Assembly: GCA_026995555.1 (NCBI GenBank)
Contig: JALWOJ010000139.1
Span: forward strand, 18,098 to 55,558
DNA: 37,461 bases
Source of the DNA: Acidilobaceae archaeon
GTDB lineage: Archaea > Thermoproteota > Thermoprotei_A > Sulfolobales > Acidilobaceae
Direction of reading: 5' to 3'
This document shows positions 1 to 8,387 of this stretch, in pieces. Both the position numbers and the translations under genes were made by a program. The notes under the pieces were generated by a model. The model was not told the DNA's origin. It ran no database searches and saw only the letters and a list, made by a program, of their open reading frames with translations. Within the stretch, counting starts at the first letter, position 1, and every line of letters starts with the position of its first letter.

Positions 1-475
1 CTGACATCTTCGCTGCAACTTCGGAGGCTTCGTCCCTGGTTTCGGTCTCTATAAGCTCGGCACCAAGCGATCTCAAAAGCATCTTCTTGCCCCTTCCAGC
101 CCCTTTAGGGACGATGATATGTGCCTTTAGTCCAAGGTAAGTCGAGTACATAGCTACAGACAGCCCTGTATTCCCGCTTGAGTCCTCAACAACGCATCTA
201 TATCCCAACCTTTTAGCTAGCCACACACTGAGTGCTGAACCTCTGTCCTTGAAGCTACCGCTAGGGTTGAGGTACTCTAGCTTGAAAACAACTTTGCTAT
301 CTTCAAAGCTTCTCTCAACCAGCGGCGTCTTCCCTTCACCTAAAAGGGGACCCTTAGGCTTAGGTATTTCGCCCTCGAGCTCAAGAGGCCTTTTGCATTT
401 AGGACAAAAGGGTTTGTATGAGTTTTCGATTGAGTATCCACATTTTGGACAATAGAGTCTCCATCCTTCTTTCAT
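1..475 (-). CDS. thrC: Threonine synthase-like PLP enzyme, N-terminal part (cut by window edge)
   Basis: Not in the ORF track, but the minus strand reads openly from an ATG at 475 to the window edge (158 codons). The protein begins with a zinc-ribbon of two CPKC-type pairs (YCPKCGYS and FCPKCKRP), then the fold-type II PLP segment LNPSGSFKDRGS, whose lysine should carry the cofactor, and a DSSGNTGLS phosphate-binding loop. This order is that of archaeal threonine synthases, which convert O-phosphohomoserine to threonine. A cysteate synthase or another fold-type II enzyme cannot be excluded without the missing C-terminal half. The next gene upstream on the same strand ends 72 bases away, so co-transcription is possible but unproven. 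Confidence 0.85.
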   Translation of the reverse strand, partial: MKEGWRLYCPKCGYSIENSYKPFCPKCKRPLELEGEIPKPKGPLLGEGKTPLVERSFEDSKVVFKLEYLNPSGSFKDRGSALSVWLAKRLGYRCVVEDSSGNTGLSVAMYSTYLGLKAHIIVPKGAGRGKKMLLRSLGAELIETETRDEASEVAAKMS

Positions 476-547
476 TAATTATCCCTCAGGAAATTAACGA
501 GTACTTTGATTAGGACTAAAAACATTTTTGGGCTTAGCCTATGTCAG

Positions 548-814
548 TCAGCTCCCCTTCTCACTTTCCTGGAAGCTCAATACATTCTTTATCATGGCTG
601 CAAGGTGGGGAGGCTTAGTATACCATTTATCATAAGTATATTTTTTGCTCTTGTATGATAACTCTACAACATCCCCAGCATCTCTAACAGTCATAACTAT
701 TTCTGAGCCTCTTATAAGGCTGAAACTGTTCTTGCCCCTTGGCAAAACCTTTAAATTGTACTTCGGCAATATGGGTCTAATCTCCTCCAAGACCTCTTGT
801 ATGTAGTCGCTCAC
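548..814 (-). CDS. Small hypothetical protein, 88 aa
   Basis: GTG start preceded by GGTGG with about six bases of spacing, which supports this start. The product is a soluble, mixed-charge 88-residue protein with no membrane segment and no motif I recognise. It begins with a helical stretch (YIQEVLEEIRPIL), followed by alternating strand-like segments and a basic-aromatic YDKWYTKPPH region. An AT-rich TATA-like box (cttttatt, near 852-862 read on the minus strand) lies about 40 bases upstream. It is divergent from the acyl-CoA fusion gene and lies upstream of the threonine synthase on the same strand. Function unknown. Confidence 0.6.
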   Translation of the reverse strand: MSDYIQEVLEEIRPILPKYNLKVLPRGKNSFSLIRGSEIVMTVRDAGDVVELSYKSKKYTYDKWYTKPPHLAAMIKNVLSFQESEKGS

Positions 815-892
815 TTTATGCCACCACTTTCTCGAAACTTGGCAGGGCTTAATAAAAGTGTCTTGAACCCAAAATGAGGAACTTGCGTGGGC

Positions 893-905
893 TTAATATT
901 TAATT
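893..905 (+). promoter_or_regulatory. Putative archaeal promoter (TATA-like) for the HCDH/ECH gene
   Basis: The stretch cttaatatttaat is a TATA-like element about 50 bases before the ATG at 950. It would place transcription start near 920-925 and leave a short leader carrying the ribosome-binding site AAGGGTGAG. Inferred from composition and spacing only. Confidence 0.4.
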
Positions 906-949
906 TCTTTATACATAAACTAGACAATAGTGAAAAGGGTGAGTGTTTA

Positions 950-2968
950 ATGGTTTCTGTGGAAGATATAAAGACTATAACTGTTGTTGGAGCGGGCACA
1001 ATGGGCCATGGTATTGCTGAAGTTGCCGCTATGAGCGGATTTAAAGTGTATCTGGCTGATATCTCAGACGACATATTGAACAACGCTTTAGGTAAGATAA
1101 AGTGGAGCCTTAGCAAGCTAAGCGAAAAGGGACAGCTGAGAGAAAGCGTTGAAACCATTATGTCCAGAATAACACCTGTGGTCAACCTTAAAGACGGAAA
1201 CTATACAGAGGAGTTCGCTAAGGTGATCTCCCAGAGTGACTTTATCATAGAAGCTATACCGGAGAGGATAGACCTTAAGCAGCAGCTCTTCAAGTTCCTG
1301 GATCAACATGCTCCCAAGCATGCGATATTAGCCACAAACACCAGCAGCTTACCTATAAGTGAGATAGCTGCCGCGACTGGAAGACCCGAAAAGGTTGTCG
1401 GCATGCACTTCTTCAACCCTCCGCCACTCATGCCACTAGTTGAGATAATAAAAGGAGATAAGACGAGTGACGAGACCGTCAGCGTAGTTTACGATTTAGC
1501 TAAAAAGTTTGGAAAGCAACCTGTGGTTGTCAAGAAGGACGTGCCAGGCTTCATAGTGAATAGGATACTTGGCAGGTTCCTAAATGAGGCCTGCTGGATG
1601 GTCGCTAGAGGCAAGGCCAGCATAATAGAAGTTGACAGTGCTGTGAGGTACAAGTTAGGATTCCCAATGGGAGCCTTCGAGCTCGCAGACTACAGCGGTA
1701 TAGACGTGTTCTACCTGGTCTTCACAGCAATGGTGCAGAGAGGCATGAAGATGACTGGATGCCCACTCTTTAAAGAAAAGTTCGACAAGAAGGAGTATGG
1801 TATGAAGACAGGAAAAGGTTTCTATGAGTATCCTGCTCCCGGAAAGTATGTTAGACCAAATATACCTAAGGACGCTGGTGAAAAAGTAGATGTTGTAATG
1901 CTAATGGCCCCGGCTATCAATGAGGCAGCGTGGTTACTAGAAAACGACGTGGCTACCATGGATGATATTGATAAGGCTGTCATGCTTGGACTTGGCTGGC
2001 CAAAGGGAGTGTTTGAGTATGCAGATGAGTTTGGGATAGACACGGTTGTAAACGCTTTAAAGAAGCTCAAGGAGGAGACCGGTTTCGAGGAGTATGAACC
2101 GAACAAGCTTCTTGTCAAGATGGTTCAGGAGGGAAGGCTTGGCAGAAAGGCGGGAAAGGGCTTTAGGGAGTATAGGCCCGTTGAGGAGATAGCTAAGGAA
2201 ACGTTGCTCATAAGGTTGGAAAAGCCAATCGCCTGGATAATATTTAACAGACCCGACAAGCTTAACGCTATTAACGACAAGCTTCTTAAGGAGCTTAGTG
2301 AGACCTTGGATGAGCTTGAGCTAAATGACGAGATAAGAGTAGTTGTGCTGACGGGCGCAGGAAGGGCCTTTAGTGCTGGAGCTGATGTCAGCTCCTTCGT
2401 TGGGATAACGCCAATAAAGGCGGCCATATTCTCCAGAAAGTTCCAGGAGGTAAACCTCAAGATAGAGTATTATACTAAGCCCGTGATCGCGGCCCTTAAC
2501 GGATATACACTTGGAGGAGGACTAGAAATAGCTATGAGCGCAGACTTCAGGATAGCCTCTGAGACGGCTGTCCTCGGGCAGCCGGAGATAAAGCTAGGAA
2601 TAATTCCTGGAGCTGGAGGTACTCAGAGACTAGCTAGACTGATAGGTAGAAGCAAGGCTAAAGAGCTAATCTTCACCGGCGATTACATACCTGCAAGTGA
2701 AGCTCTAAAGCTTGGTCTTGTAGACAAAGTTGTTCCACCAGAGAAACTGGAGGACGAGGTCAGGTCATTCGCATTAAAGCTTGCTGAGATGCCACCTTTA
2801 GCGGTCATGCTAGCGAAGTATGCAATTAACTATGGACTGGAGACTAACATATGGGCTGGACTGGCAATAGAATCCTCTGGCTTTGGACTCTTATTTAGTA
2901 CTGAGGACATGGCTGAGGGCGTTACGGCATTTCTCGAAAAGAGGAAGCCAAAGTTTAAGGGTAAGTAA
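950..2968 (+). CDS. 3-hydroxyacyl-CoA dehydrogenase / enoyl-CoA hydratase fusion
   Basis: 672-residue fusion enzyme. I moved the start from the track's 887 to the ATG at 950, because GGGTGA sits seven to eight bases before it and the NAD-binding Rossmann fold (VVGAGTMGHG, residues 13-22) then begins at the usual distance. The dehydrogenase part (about 1-400) includes HFFNPPPLMPLVEI and two C-terminal helical domains. The crotonase part (about 410-672) has the oxyanion-hole segment FSAGADV and both glutamates expected of an active hydratase (GGLEIA and GQPEIKLG). Such fusions hydrate crotonyl-CoA and oxidise (S)-3-hydroxybutyryl-CoA, either in beta-oxidation or in the archaeal hydroxypropionate/hydroxybutyrate and dicarboxylate/hydroxybutyrate CO2-fixation cycles. 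The sequence alone does not say which direction it runs. Confidence 0.93.
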   Translation: MVSVEDIKTITVVGAGTMGHGIAEVAAMSGFKVYLADISDDILNNALGKIKWSLSKLSEKGQLRESVETIMSRITPVVNLKDGNYTEEFAKVISQSDFIIEAIPERIDLKQQLFKFLDQHAPKHAILATNTSSLPISEIAAATGRPEKVVGMHFFNPPPLMPLVEIIKGDKTSDETVSVVYDLAKKFGKQPVVVKKDVPGFIVNRILGRFLNEACWMVARGKASIIEVDSAVRYKLGFPMGAFELADYSGIDVFYLVFTAMVQRGMKMTGCPLFKEKFDKKEYGMKTGKGFYEYPAPGKYVRPNIPKDAGEKVDVVMLMAPAINEAAWLLENDVATMDDIDKAVMLGLGWPKGVFEYADEFGIDTVVNALKKLKEETGFEEYEPNKLLVKMVQEGRLGRKAGKGFREYRPVEEIAKETLLIRLEKPIAWIIFNRPDKLNAINDKLLKELSETLDELELNDEIRVVVLTGAGRAFSAGADVSSFVGITPIKAAIFSRKFQEVNLKIEYYTKPVIAALNGYTLGGGLEIAMSADFRIASETAVLGQPEIKLGIIPGAGGTQRLARLIGRSKAKELIFTGDYIPASEALKLGLVDKVVPPEKLEDEVRSFALKLAEMPPLAVMLAKYAINYGLETNIWAGLAIESSGFGLLFSTEDMAEGVTAFLEKRKPKFKGK

Positions 2969-2997
2969 ACTTTAAACCTTATTGTTAATATATCATT

Positions 2998-5502
2998 CTA
3001 ATCAAAATTGTTGATTTTTTCTAAATTCACTCCAACGCTCGATGTCTCATCCAAATTAAAGTAATGTTTTGCCATTTTTCTTATGACTTCCTTCAGTCTT
3101 GCCATAACTCTATATGAGTGCCATCCTAGCTCCTCAGCTACAGAGTCCCAACTTTTACCCTGAAGGACTTTCGAAACTAAGATCCACTCCTCCTCCTTTG
3201 AAATCTTAGGCCTCTCTTTGGGATCTTGCAACCAATACATCCTTGCCAAACTTCTTATCAGGTCCGTCGCGGCCTCATAGGTCATCGGTCCCCAGCAATA
3301 TACCCAAAGCCTGTCCTTCTGTATTTCGTCAAATTGTGGAGCCTTGGCTTTAATTATTCCCTCTGATCCCTGACTTAGTAACATTATTGCCACTTCAGTC
3401 TCTAAATCCCTATATGTGTCGTAGAGGCTATCTATTAACTTTAACTTAAATTCCTTAAGGGCTATATTTATAGCCCTCCTGGCACTCTCGCTTATAGGCT
3501 TCATAACCAGCGTTGTGAACTCTCCACTAACAGGGTTTCTATCAGGGCTTAGGTGAAGGGCTACGAACCCGTTCTTTAACCAGAACCTAAGAAGCTGTTC
3601 ATTGACTCCAAAGCCACTGCCTAACCAATCATATCCCCTTTCAATGCTCTCTTTGTAAAGGTGTTCGAGGAGCTTGCTTCCTATACCCCTGTTCTGAACC
3701 TCTGGATGGGTCGCTATTCTGACTATTCTCCAACCTTTCATTTTTCCAAACTCCTTTATTCTGGCATGTTTAAGCATTCTGTCCGGTATTATGTTGCCTG
3801 GAGTCTTTTCGCCCCTTAGAAGCTTCTCTATAACGTCGTCGTTAAGCCCGCCCTCCTCTGCAACTTGAGCAGCTGCAACGATCTTGCCCTGAGAAGTTCT
3901 CATAGCTCTGATGCGGTGATGAGGAGCATCTGCCAGCATCCCCAGGTCGTCAGGCTCATTTCTGTAGTGAGCCATAACGTATATGCCAAAAAGCTCTCTT
4001 AGCGTCTTCTCTCCCTCTTCGCTAAACAGCCATTCAGGATCCAGCTTCACATACTCAAGATTGAGGTTCTTTATGTCTTCCAGATCCTTCTCATCAAGCT
4101 CAGCAGGCTCGGCATCTAATAACAAGACGTCGAACAACCACCTCTCTATAGGATCATCTCTAGCATACCTTATTGGCTCATTCATATCGATAAGTTTGAG
4201 AATAGTGTTCTTATCCTCCTTTATTTTCTTGAGAAACCTTATGTTGAAACCTCTTCCCGCACCTTCATAGCCATGAATGGTTGCTGCAAAGACTATTCTT
4301 CTGTGAGCCCTCCATATTTTATGAAGTAGAGGAACGTGTATTCCGCTCGCCTCGTCAACCGCTACGATGTCGCCCTGGAGCTTAGGTATTGTTGCAGGCT
4401 CCCAGTATTCTAGGCTAAAGCCATTTCCTTGAATCTCAATTATCTTCCCTCCTCTCTTTATGGGCTTAGGAGAAAGGCCCAGCTTTTCAGCAGCCTTGAA
4501 GGCAAGCTCCATTAAGCTTTGAACGTTAGAAAGGCTCGGAGCCGTTACTAGTATTCGTACCCTATGCTTAACATTCTTAAGCAGGTATGCAAGTCCTATA
4601 ACCCCTATACCTACGGCACAACTCTTGCCTCTGCCTCTGTCAGCCGTTACAACTATAACCTTCTTTTTGTTTTTGGGCGGTTTATCGTAGAACCATTCAA
4701 GTTCCTTGATTACTTTGACTTGATCATTCGTTAATGCAAGCTCGTAGAGTTCTCTGGGGAACAGCCTCTGCGAAGGTATGGTTATTTCTTCCTTTGGTCT
4801 AGCACCAACCTCTAAAACATTGCTGTATATCATCTTGTTCTTATCTGAGTCATAGATGAAGATGTTGTTATGAGACATGAGCTTTCTCTTGAACCACCTT
4901 ATAAATATGTGTCTGGGTTCAGTAAATCCTTCTATTAGTAGCTTTTGTTTGAAAATGGTGAGAAAAGTATCCCATGAATCCCAAGAAGGCGTTTGAACGA
5001 CGATAAACCCTCCTCCTTCAACAACTCCTATAAGCCTTCCAACGTCATTAGGCTTTAGATCGTTGGTCAAATCGAGGACCAGGGCTTGAAAGGTCGTCCC
5101 CAAGTACTTTTCGCTCTCCTCATAGCGGGCGGTAGTTTGATGTAAAAGTGAAGCCTTTTCCTTTATTGCTCGCTTAACTATTTCCTTCCTCAACTTTGCA
5201 TCCTCAAACTCATCATGGAAGACATAGAGAAGCTCTAAGGGCCTTTTGCCAGCTATCTTTTTGTAGGCATCCTCATAGTAAAGTAGGGCTTTGGCAGTTA
5301 TTGAGCCGACCTTAACAGGATCGCTTCCAGCTACAACTAACAGAAGTCTATGTCTTGCAGGTATTGTTATCTTAAACGCTTTTTTGACCTTCTGTAGTGC
5401 CCTAAGAGCCTTGCTGGTAGCATGCCTATTGAGGTCCCTCACAACTTCAGTAGCATCTCTTATTATCTCAGCCCTGCTTCGTGCCACGTCATTAGTCACC
5501 AT
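2998..5502 (-). CDS. tmcA: tRNA(Met) cytidine acetyltransferase TmcA
   Basis: 834 residues, the length expected for archaeal TmcA/Nat10-type RNA cytidine acetyltransferases, which make ac4C with acetyl-CoA and ATP. An N-terminal DUF1726-like domain is followed by a helicase-like module with Walker A TADRGRGKS (near residue 286) and a DEAS box (VAVDEASG). A GNAT domain carries the acetyl-CoA loop ATHPEVQNRGIGSKLLEHL (near residue 600). The C-terminal part is the basic tRNA-binding region. ATG start. The gene is divergent from the tRNA methyltransferase gene at 5582, so two tRNA-modification genes share this promoter region. ac4C is abundant and thermally induced in hyperthermophilic archaea (family knowledge). 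Confidence 0.93.
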   Translation of the reverse strand: MVTNDVARSRAEIIRDATEVVRDLNRHATSKALRALQKVKKAFKITIPARHRLLLVVAGSDPVKVGSITAKALLYYEDAYKKIAGKRPLELLYVFHDEFEDAKLRKEIVKRAIKEKASLLHQTTARYEESEKYLGTTFQALVLDLTNDLKPNDVGRLIGVVEGGGFIVVQTPSWDSWDTFLTIFKQKLLIEGFTEPRHIFIRWFKRKLMSHNNIFIYDSDKNKMIYSNVLEVGARPKEEITIPSQRLFPRELYELALTNDQVKVIKELEWFYDKPPKNKKKVIVVTADRGRGKSCAVGIGVIGLAYLLKNVKHRVRILVTAPSLSNVQSLMELAFKAAEKLGLSPKPIKRGGKIIEIQGNGFSLEYWEPATIPKLQGDIVAVDEASGIHVPLLHKIWRAHRRIVFAATIHGYEGAGRGFNIRFLKKIKEDKNTILKLIDMNEPIRYARDDPIERWLFDVLLLDAEPAELDEKDLEDIKNLNLEYVKLDPEWLFSEEGEKTLRELFGIYVMAHYRNEPDDLGMLADAPHHRIRAMRTSQGKIVAAAQVAEEGGLNDDVIEKLLRGEKTPGNIIPDRMLKHARIKEFGKMKGWRIVRIATHPEVQNRGIGSKLLEHLYKESIERGYDWLGSGFGVNEQLLRFWLKNGFVALHLSPDRNPVSGEFTTLVMKPISESARRAINIALKEFKLKLIDSLYDTYRDLETEVAIMLLSQGSEGIIKAKAPQFDEIQKDRLWVYCWGPMTYEAATDLIRSLARMYWLQDPKERPKISKEEEWILVSKVLQGKSWDSVAEELGWHSYRVMARLKEVIRKMAKHYFNLDETSSVGVNLEKINNFD

Positions 5503-5581
5503 GGAGCCATCGTATAAGGTACTCGGGCTGGCTCTTAATAAAGAATATCTTCTAAGCTATTATATTTTAGTTGGCATTTAG

Positions 5582-6388
5582 GTGGCAAAAACACTTCGGG
5601 GAGCAGGGGTGAAGGTTAAGGAGAACGATCACGTTTTTCTTATAGTTGAGAGCAGAGGTAGGAGAAAGGAGCATCTTTTCAAGGCTACTCGAGGCAACGT
5701 CTATTCCACAATAGCAGGGACTCTTAGAGGTGACGATTTGATAGGAGTCGAGTGGGGCTCCGTTCTAGAGCTTCAGGCTGGAAAAGTCTACGTTCTTCCT
5801 CCCACTAGATATGAAATAATGATGAGGTTATTCGAAAGAGCAGGTCAGGTCATATACCCTAAGGATCTTGGATACATAGTAGAGGTCTCCGGAATTATGC
5901 CTGGAATGACCGTTCTTGAGGCTGGAGTAGGTTCAGGGTTCTTAACGGCAACTCTTGCAATGATTGTTGGCAAAGATGGTAAGGTTATAGGGTATGATGT
6001 TAGGAAGGAAGCTATCGAATTGACTCGAAGAAATTTAGAAAGGTTAGGTTTACTGGATAGGGTAGAGCTCAGGCTTGGAGACGTAAAAGAGGGCGTTGAA
6101 GAGAGGAATATTGATGCAATATTTTTGGATATGCCCGATCCTTGGGAGGCGTTGAAGGTTCTCCATAAGAACATCAGAGGTGGGGCTCCCGCAGTCGCTT
6201 TCGTCCCAACGTTTGATCAGCTGGAGAAGATATATGTGCAGCTCGTCGATAGAGGTCTTTATATAATTCAAGAGGCTGTTGAGATACTAAGGAGGGAAAT
6301 AGAGGTAAAGCCAGGGGCTACCAGACCCTCCACCCAAATGGTCGGTCATACTGGCTATATAGTTCTTCTAAGAAAAATCATTCGGTGA
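5582..6388 (+). CDS. trmI: tRNA (adenine-N1)-methyltransferase TrmI (A57/A58)
   Basis: 268-residue class I SAM methyltransferase. A small N-terminal beta domain is followed by the SAM-binding motif VLEAGVGSGFLTATLA and the family motif DMPDPWEAL, typical of TrmI enzymes that methylate A58 (and A57 in archaea) in the T loop. The start is uncertain. The track's GTG at 5582 has no ribosome-binding site and lies only about 17 bases from the TATA-like ttatatttta (5560-5569). The GTG at 5609 follows a GGAGCAGGG purine run and may be the true start. The 3' end overlaps the converging TrkA-C gene by 11 bases. Confidence 0.9.
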   Translation: MAKTLRGAGVKVKENDHVFLIVESRGRRKEHLFKATRGNVYSTIAGTLRGDDLIGVEWGSVLELQAGKVYVLPPTRYEIMMRLFERAGQVIYPKDLGYIVEVSGIMPGMTVLEAGVGSGFLTATLAMIVGKDGKVIGYDVRKEAIELTRRNLERLGLLDRVELRLGDVKEGVEERNIDAIFLDMPDPWEALKVLHKNIRGGAPAVAFVPTFDQLEKIYVQLVDRGLYIIQEAVEILRREIEVKPGATRPSTQMVGHTGYIVLLRKIIR

Positions 6389-7196
6389 CCTCAACATCAG
6401 TTCCTTGACTTTCCTCTTCTGCACTCTTGATCTCCTCCCTCTCCCTGAGCTCTCTCATCTTCTGTGTCGTAACGGCGAACTCATGTTCAACATCTCCTAA
6501 GGGCCCCTTAAGCCTTTCCGGAAGAGTCTCTAGAGTGTCTTCCGGTCCATAACAAATTAATCTGTCCCCTGCCCTTAAAATCAGATCTCCTTTAGGAGCT
6601 CCTATGTATATTTCTCTGTCCTTACTCTTTCTAAAAACCCCGAGGATGAGGACACCTTCTTCATCAAGTTTTAGCTCCCTTAACGATCTCCCCTCTAGCC
6701 AGCTACCTGGCCTGACTCTAAGTATGGAGATCGAATATCCCCTGCTGAGCCCCAGCACCTGTTCATAGTCGAGAACCTTAATGCTAGTCCACTTGTTTAG
6801 AGCCCATGCTATGATTCTGCTCATAATTCTATCTATGAACTTTGATCTTGAGAAGGCATAGAGGCCTGCGAGACCAACAGCTATCCATACCGTGTTCCAT
6901 AGCATTTGCCTCGAGGTCTGACCGATATACGTTAATATCAAAGAGGCCATAGCTGATGTTATCCCAGCGCTGCCGAGCAACATTAACAACCTTATTATTC
7001 TGCGTCTAACAGGATGCGAAACAACGTATTCCGATTCAGATGTTGTAAATCCTACGCCTGAAAAGGCGGACTGGGCTTGAAAGGCAGCAACTTCTCTGGA
7101 AAGGCCAGTCATTTGAAGCGCTATGGTACCTATCCTTATTATTATTATCGAGGAGAAGATGACCAATAGAAACGTTATCAGAGCCGCTGGCACCAA
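6378..7196 (-). CDS. Membrane protein with C-terminal TrkA-C (RCK_C) domain
   Basis: About 272 residues. The N-terminal half has an initial hydrophobic helix (LITFLLVIFSSIIIIRIGTIAL), a SAFSGVGFTT segment and two further helices. The C-terminal half is a TrkA-C/RCK_C ligand-sensing domain (SWLEGRSLRELKL ... GDRLICYGPEDTLETL) and an acidic tail. It resembles the small TrkA-C membrane proteins linked to K+ or other ion homeostasis; the ligand is unknown. The start is ambiguous: TTG (7196) and the adjacent GTG (7193) both lack a clear ribosome-binding site, and the frame is open upstream to a TAA with no better start. It follows the metallo-beta-lactamase gene on the same strand by about 50 bases. 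Confidence 0.72.
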   Translation of the reverse strand: MVPAALITFLLVIFSSIIIIRIGTIALQMTGLSREVAAFQAQSAFSGVGFTTSESEYVVSHPVRRRIIRLLMLLGSAGITSAMASLILTYIGQTSRQMLWNTVWIAVGLAGLYAFSRSKFIDRIMSRIIAWALNKWTSIKVLDYEQVLGLSRGYSISILRVRPGSWLEGRSLRELKLDEEGVLILGVFRKSKDREIYIGAPKGDLILRAGDRLICYGPEDTLETLPERLKGPLGDVEHEFAVTTQKMRELREREEIKSAEEESQGTDVEVTE

Positions 7197-7245
7197 GTTC
7201 CACAGACCCGCTTGCTTTTGGAACCTGAAACCTAATTACTATTTC

Positions 7246-8250
7246 TCAAGCTCTCCTTAGGGTCCATATTTTTAGGCTCCCCCTCTGTCTCTGTTCAACA
7301 AGTCCCTCTCTTTCAAGTTTTCTTAGATGGGCTAAGGCCTCTCCCATAGCGAAGAACCGTTCTGGGTAGGGATATTCATCCCAGGTCCTGTATCTGACCC
7401 TCCACTTTATCCTCTTCGCTATTTCATAGCCCGTCAAAGGTCCAAATCTTTTCAGTATTTCAACCACCTCATTTAGCCTATTTTCATGATGCTCTAAGAG
7501 CTCCTTAGCTCTCTTAACGGGATCCTTGATTATATCTCTATGACCTGGGTAGGCCACTTTAGGCTTTAACTCTATGATCTTCCTAAGACTGTTCATATAG
7601 TCGCCTAAAGGATCGGTCTCCCAATAGTGTATTGTCACATGAGGTGTTATCTCCAATAGCATCGTATCTCCAACAAACATTATTCCGCTCTTCTCATCCC
7701 AAAGCACTATATGTCCCGGAGTATGTCCAGGAGTCCACACTACCTTGAGGTTTAGTTCGCCTATTTTCAACGTATCACCATCATCTAAGGGAACCATTTC
7801 AACGGTATCTAAGTCTTTATATGCATCAAGAAGTTTAATAGCTGGGTGGCTTTCTCTGATCATTTTGGCCTCCTCTTTAGGCATTCCATGCTCAAGGAAA
7901 AGGCTTATTGCCGCGTCAACAAACTCATCCACTTTACCCTTGGCTATTTCCATATCGACCCTTCCTATGAACACCTTGGGATTCGAGGTCTCAGAAAGGA
8001 GGACAGTCATAGTTGAATGATCCACGTGGAAGTGTGTTAGGATCACGTTATCTATGCTACATAAGTCTTTCCCTACCTCCCTAAGTCCTTTCGCTAAACT
8101 TAGGATGCTCTTTGAGGAGAGCATACCAGAGTCTATAAGCCAAGAGTTGGCATCTTCATTTATAAGATATACGTTTACATAAGCCAACGACCTTATCGGC
8201 AGCCACACTTTCAATCTATGAATGTCAGCCAATGCTATTATCCCATTCAC
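7246..8250 (-). CDS. MBL-fold metallohydrolase with C-terminal winged helix (LACTB2-like)
   Basis: 334-residue metallo-beta-lactamase fold enzyme. The HxHxDH dinuclear-metal motif is LTHFHVDHST. The other ligands fit TPGHTPGHI, FVGDTML and YPGHRDII. A C-terminal region (about residues 255-334) looks like the winged-helix lid of LACTB2-type hydrolases and endoribonucleases, with a basic end. The substrate (thioester, nucleic acid or other) cannot be told from sequence. The start is GTG, with a TATA-like box 20-25 bases upstream and no ribosome-binding site, so the mRNA is probably leaderless. The TrkA-C membrane gene follows in the same direction. Confidence 0.83.
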   Translation of the reverse strand: MNGIIALADIHRLKVWLPIRSLAYVNVYLINEDANSWLIDSGMLSSKSILSLAKGLREVGKDLCSIDNVILTHFHVDHSTMTVLLSETSNPKVFIGRVDMEIAKGKVDEFVDAAISLFLEHGMPKEEAKMIRESHPAIKLLDAYKDLDTVEMVPLDDGDTLKIGELNLKVVWTPGHTPGHIVLWDEKSGIMFVGDTMLLEITPHVTIHYWETDPLGDYMNSLRKIIELKPKVAYPGHRDIIKDPVKRAKELLEHHENRLNEVVEILKRFGPLTGYEIAKRIKWRVRYRTWDEYPYPERFFAMGEALAHLRKLEREGLVEQRQRGSLKIWTLRRA

Positions 8251-8268
8251 AAGCCAAGGAGATTCTAG

Positions 8269-8277
8269 TATTAAAAG
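8269..8277 (-). promoter_or_regulatory. Putative promoter for the MBL hydrolase (leaderless)
   Basis: Read on the minus strand, cttttaata lies about 23 bases before the GTG at 8250. That is the distance expected when transcription starts at or next to the start codon. Inferred. Confidence 0.4.
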
Positions 8278-8302
8278 TTGTCATCTGATGTTTTTGAGAT
8301 TA

Positions 8303-8314
8303 AAAACTTATATA
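8303..8314 (+). promoter_or_regulatory. Putative promoter for the HpaB/4-HBD-family gene
   Basis: aaaaacttatat is a good TATA-like match and predicts transcription start near 8338. The leader then contains the ribosome-binding site AAAGGTG seven bases before the ATG at 8388. Confidence 0.45.
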
Positions 8315-8387
8315 GTTAGCAGCTACCAACTTTTGTTATTTAAGGAAATTTAGGTGGGGATATAATTCTTTTTAAAGGTGTTTAATT

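Noticed and set aside
887-949. N-terminal extension MGLIFNFFIHKLDNSEKGECL of the dehydrogenase/hydratase fusion
   Set aside because: The ribosome-binding site and the Rossmann-fold position support the ATG at 950. The upstream stretch is the AT-rich leader.
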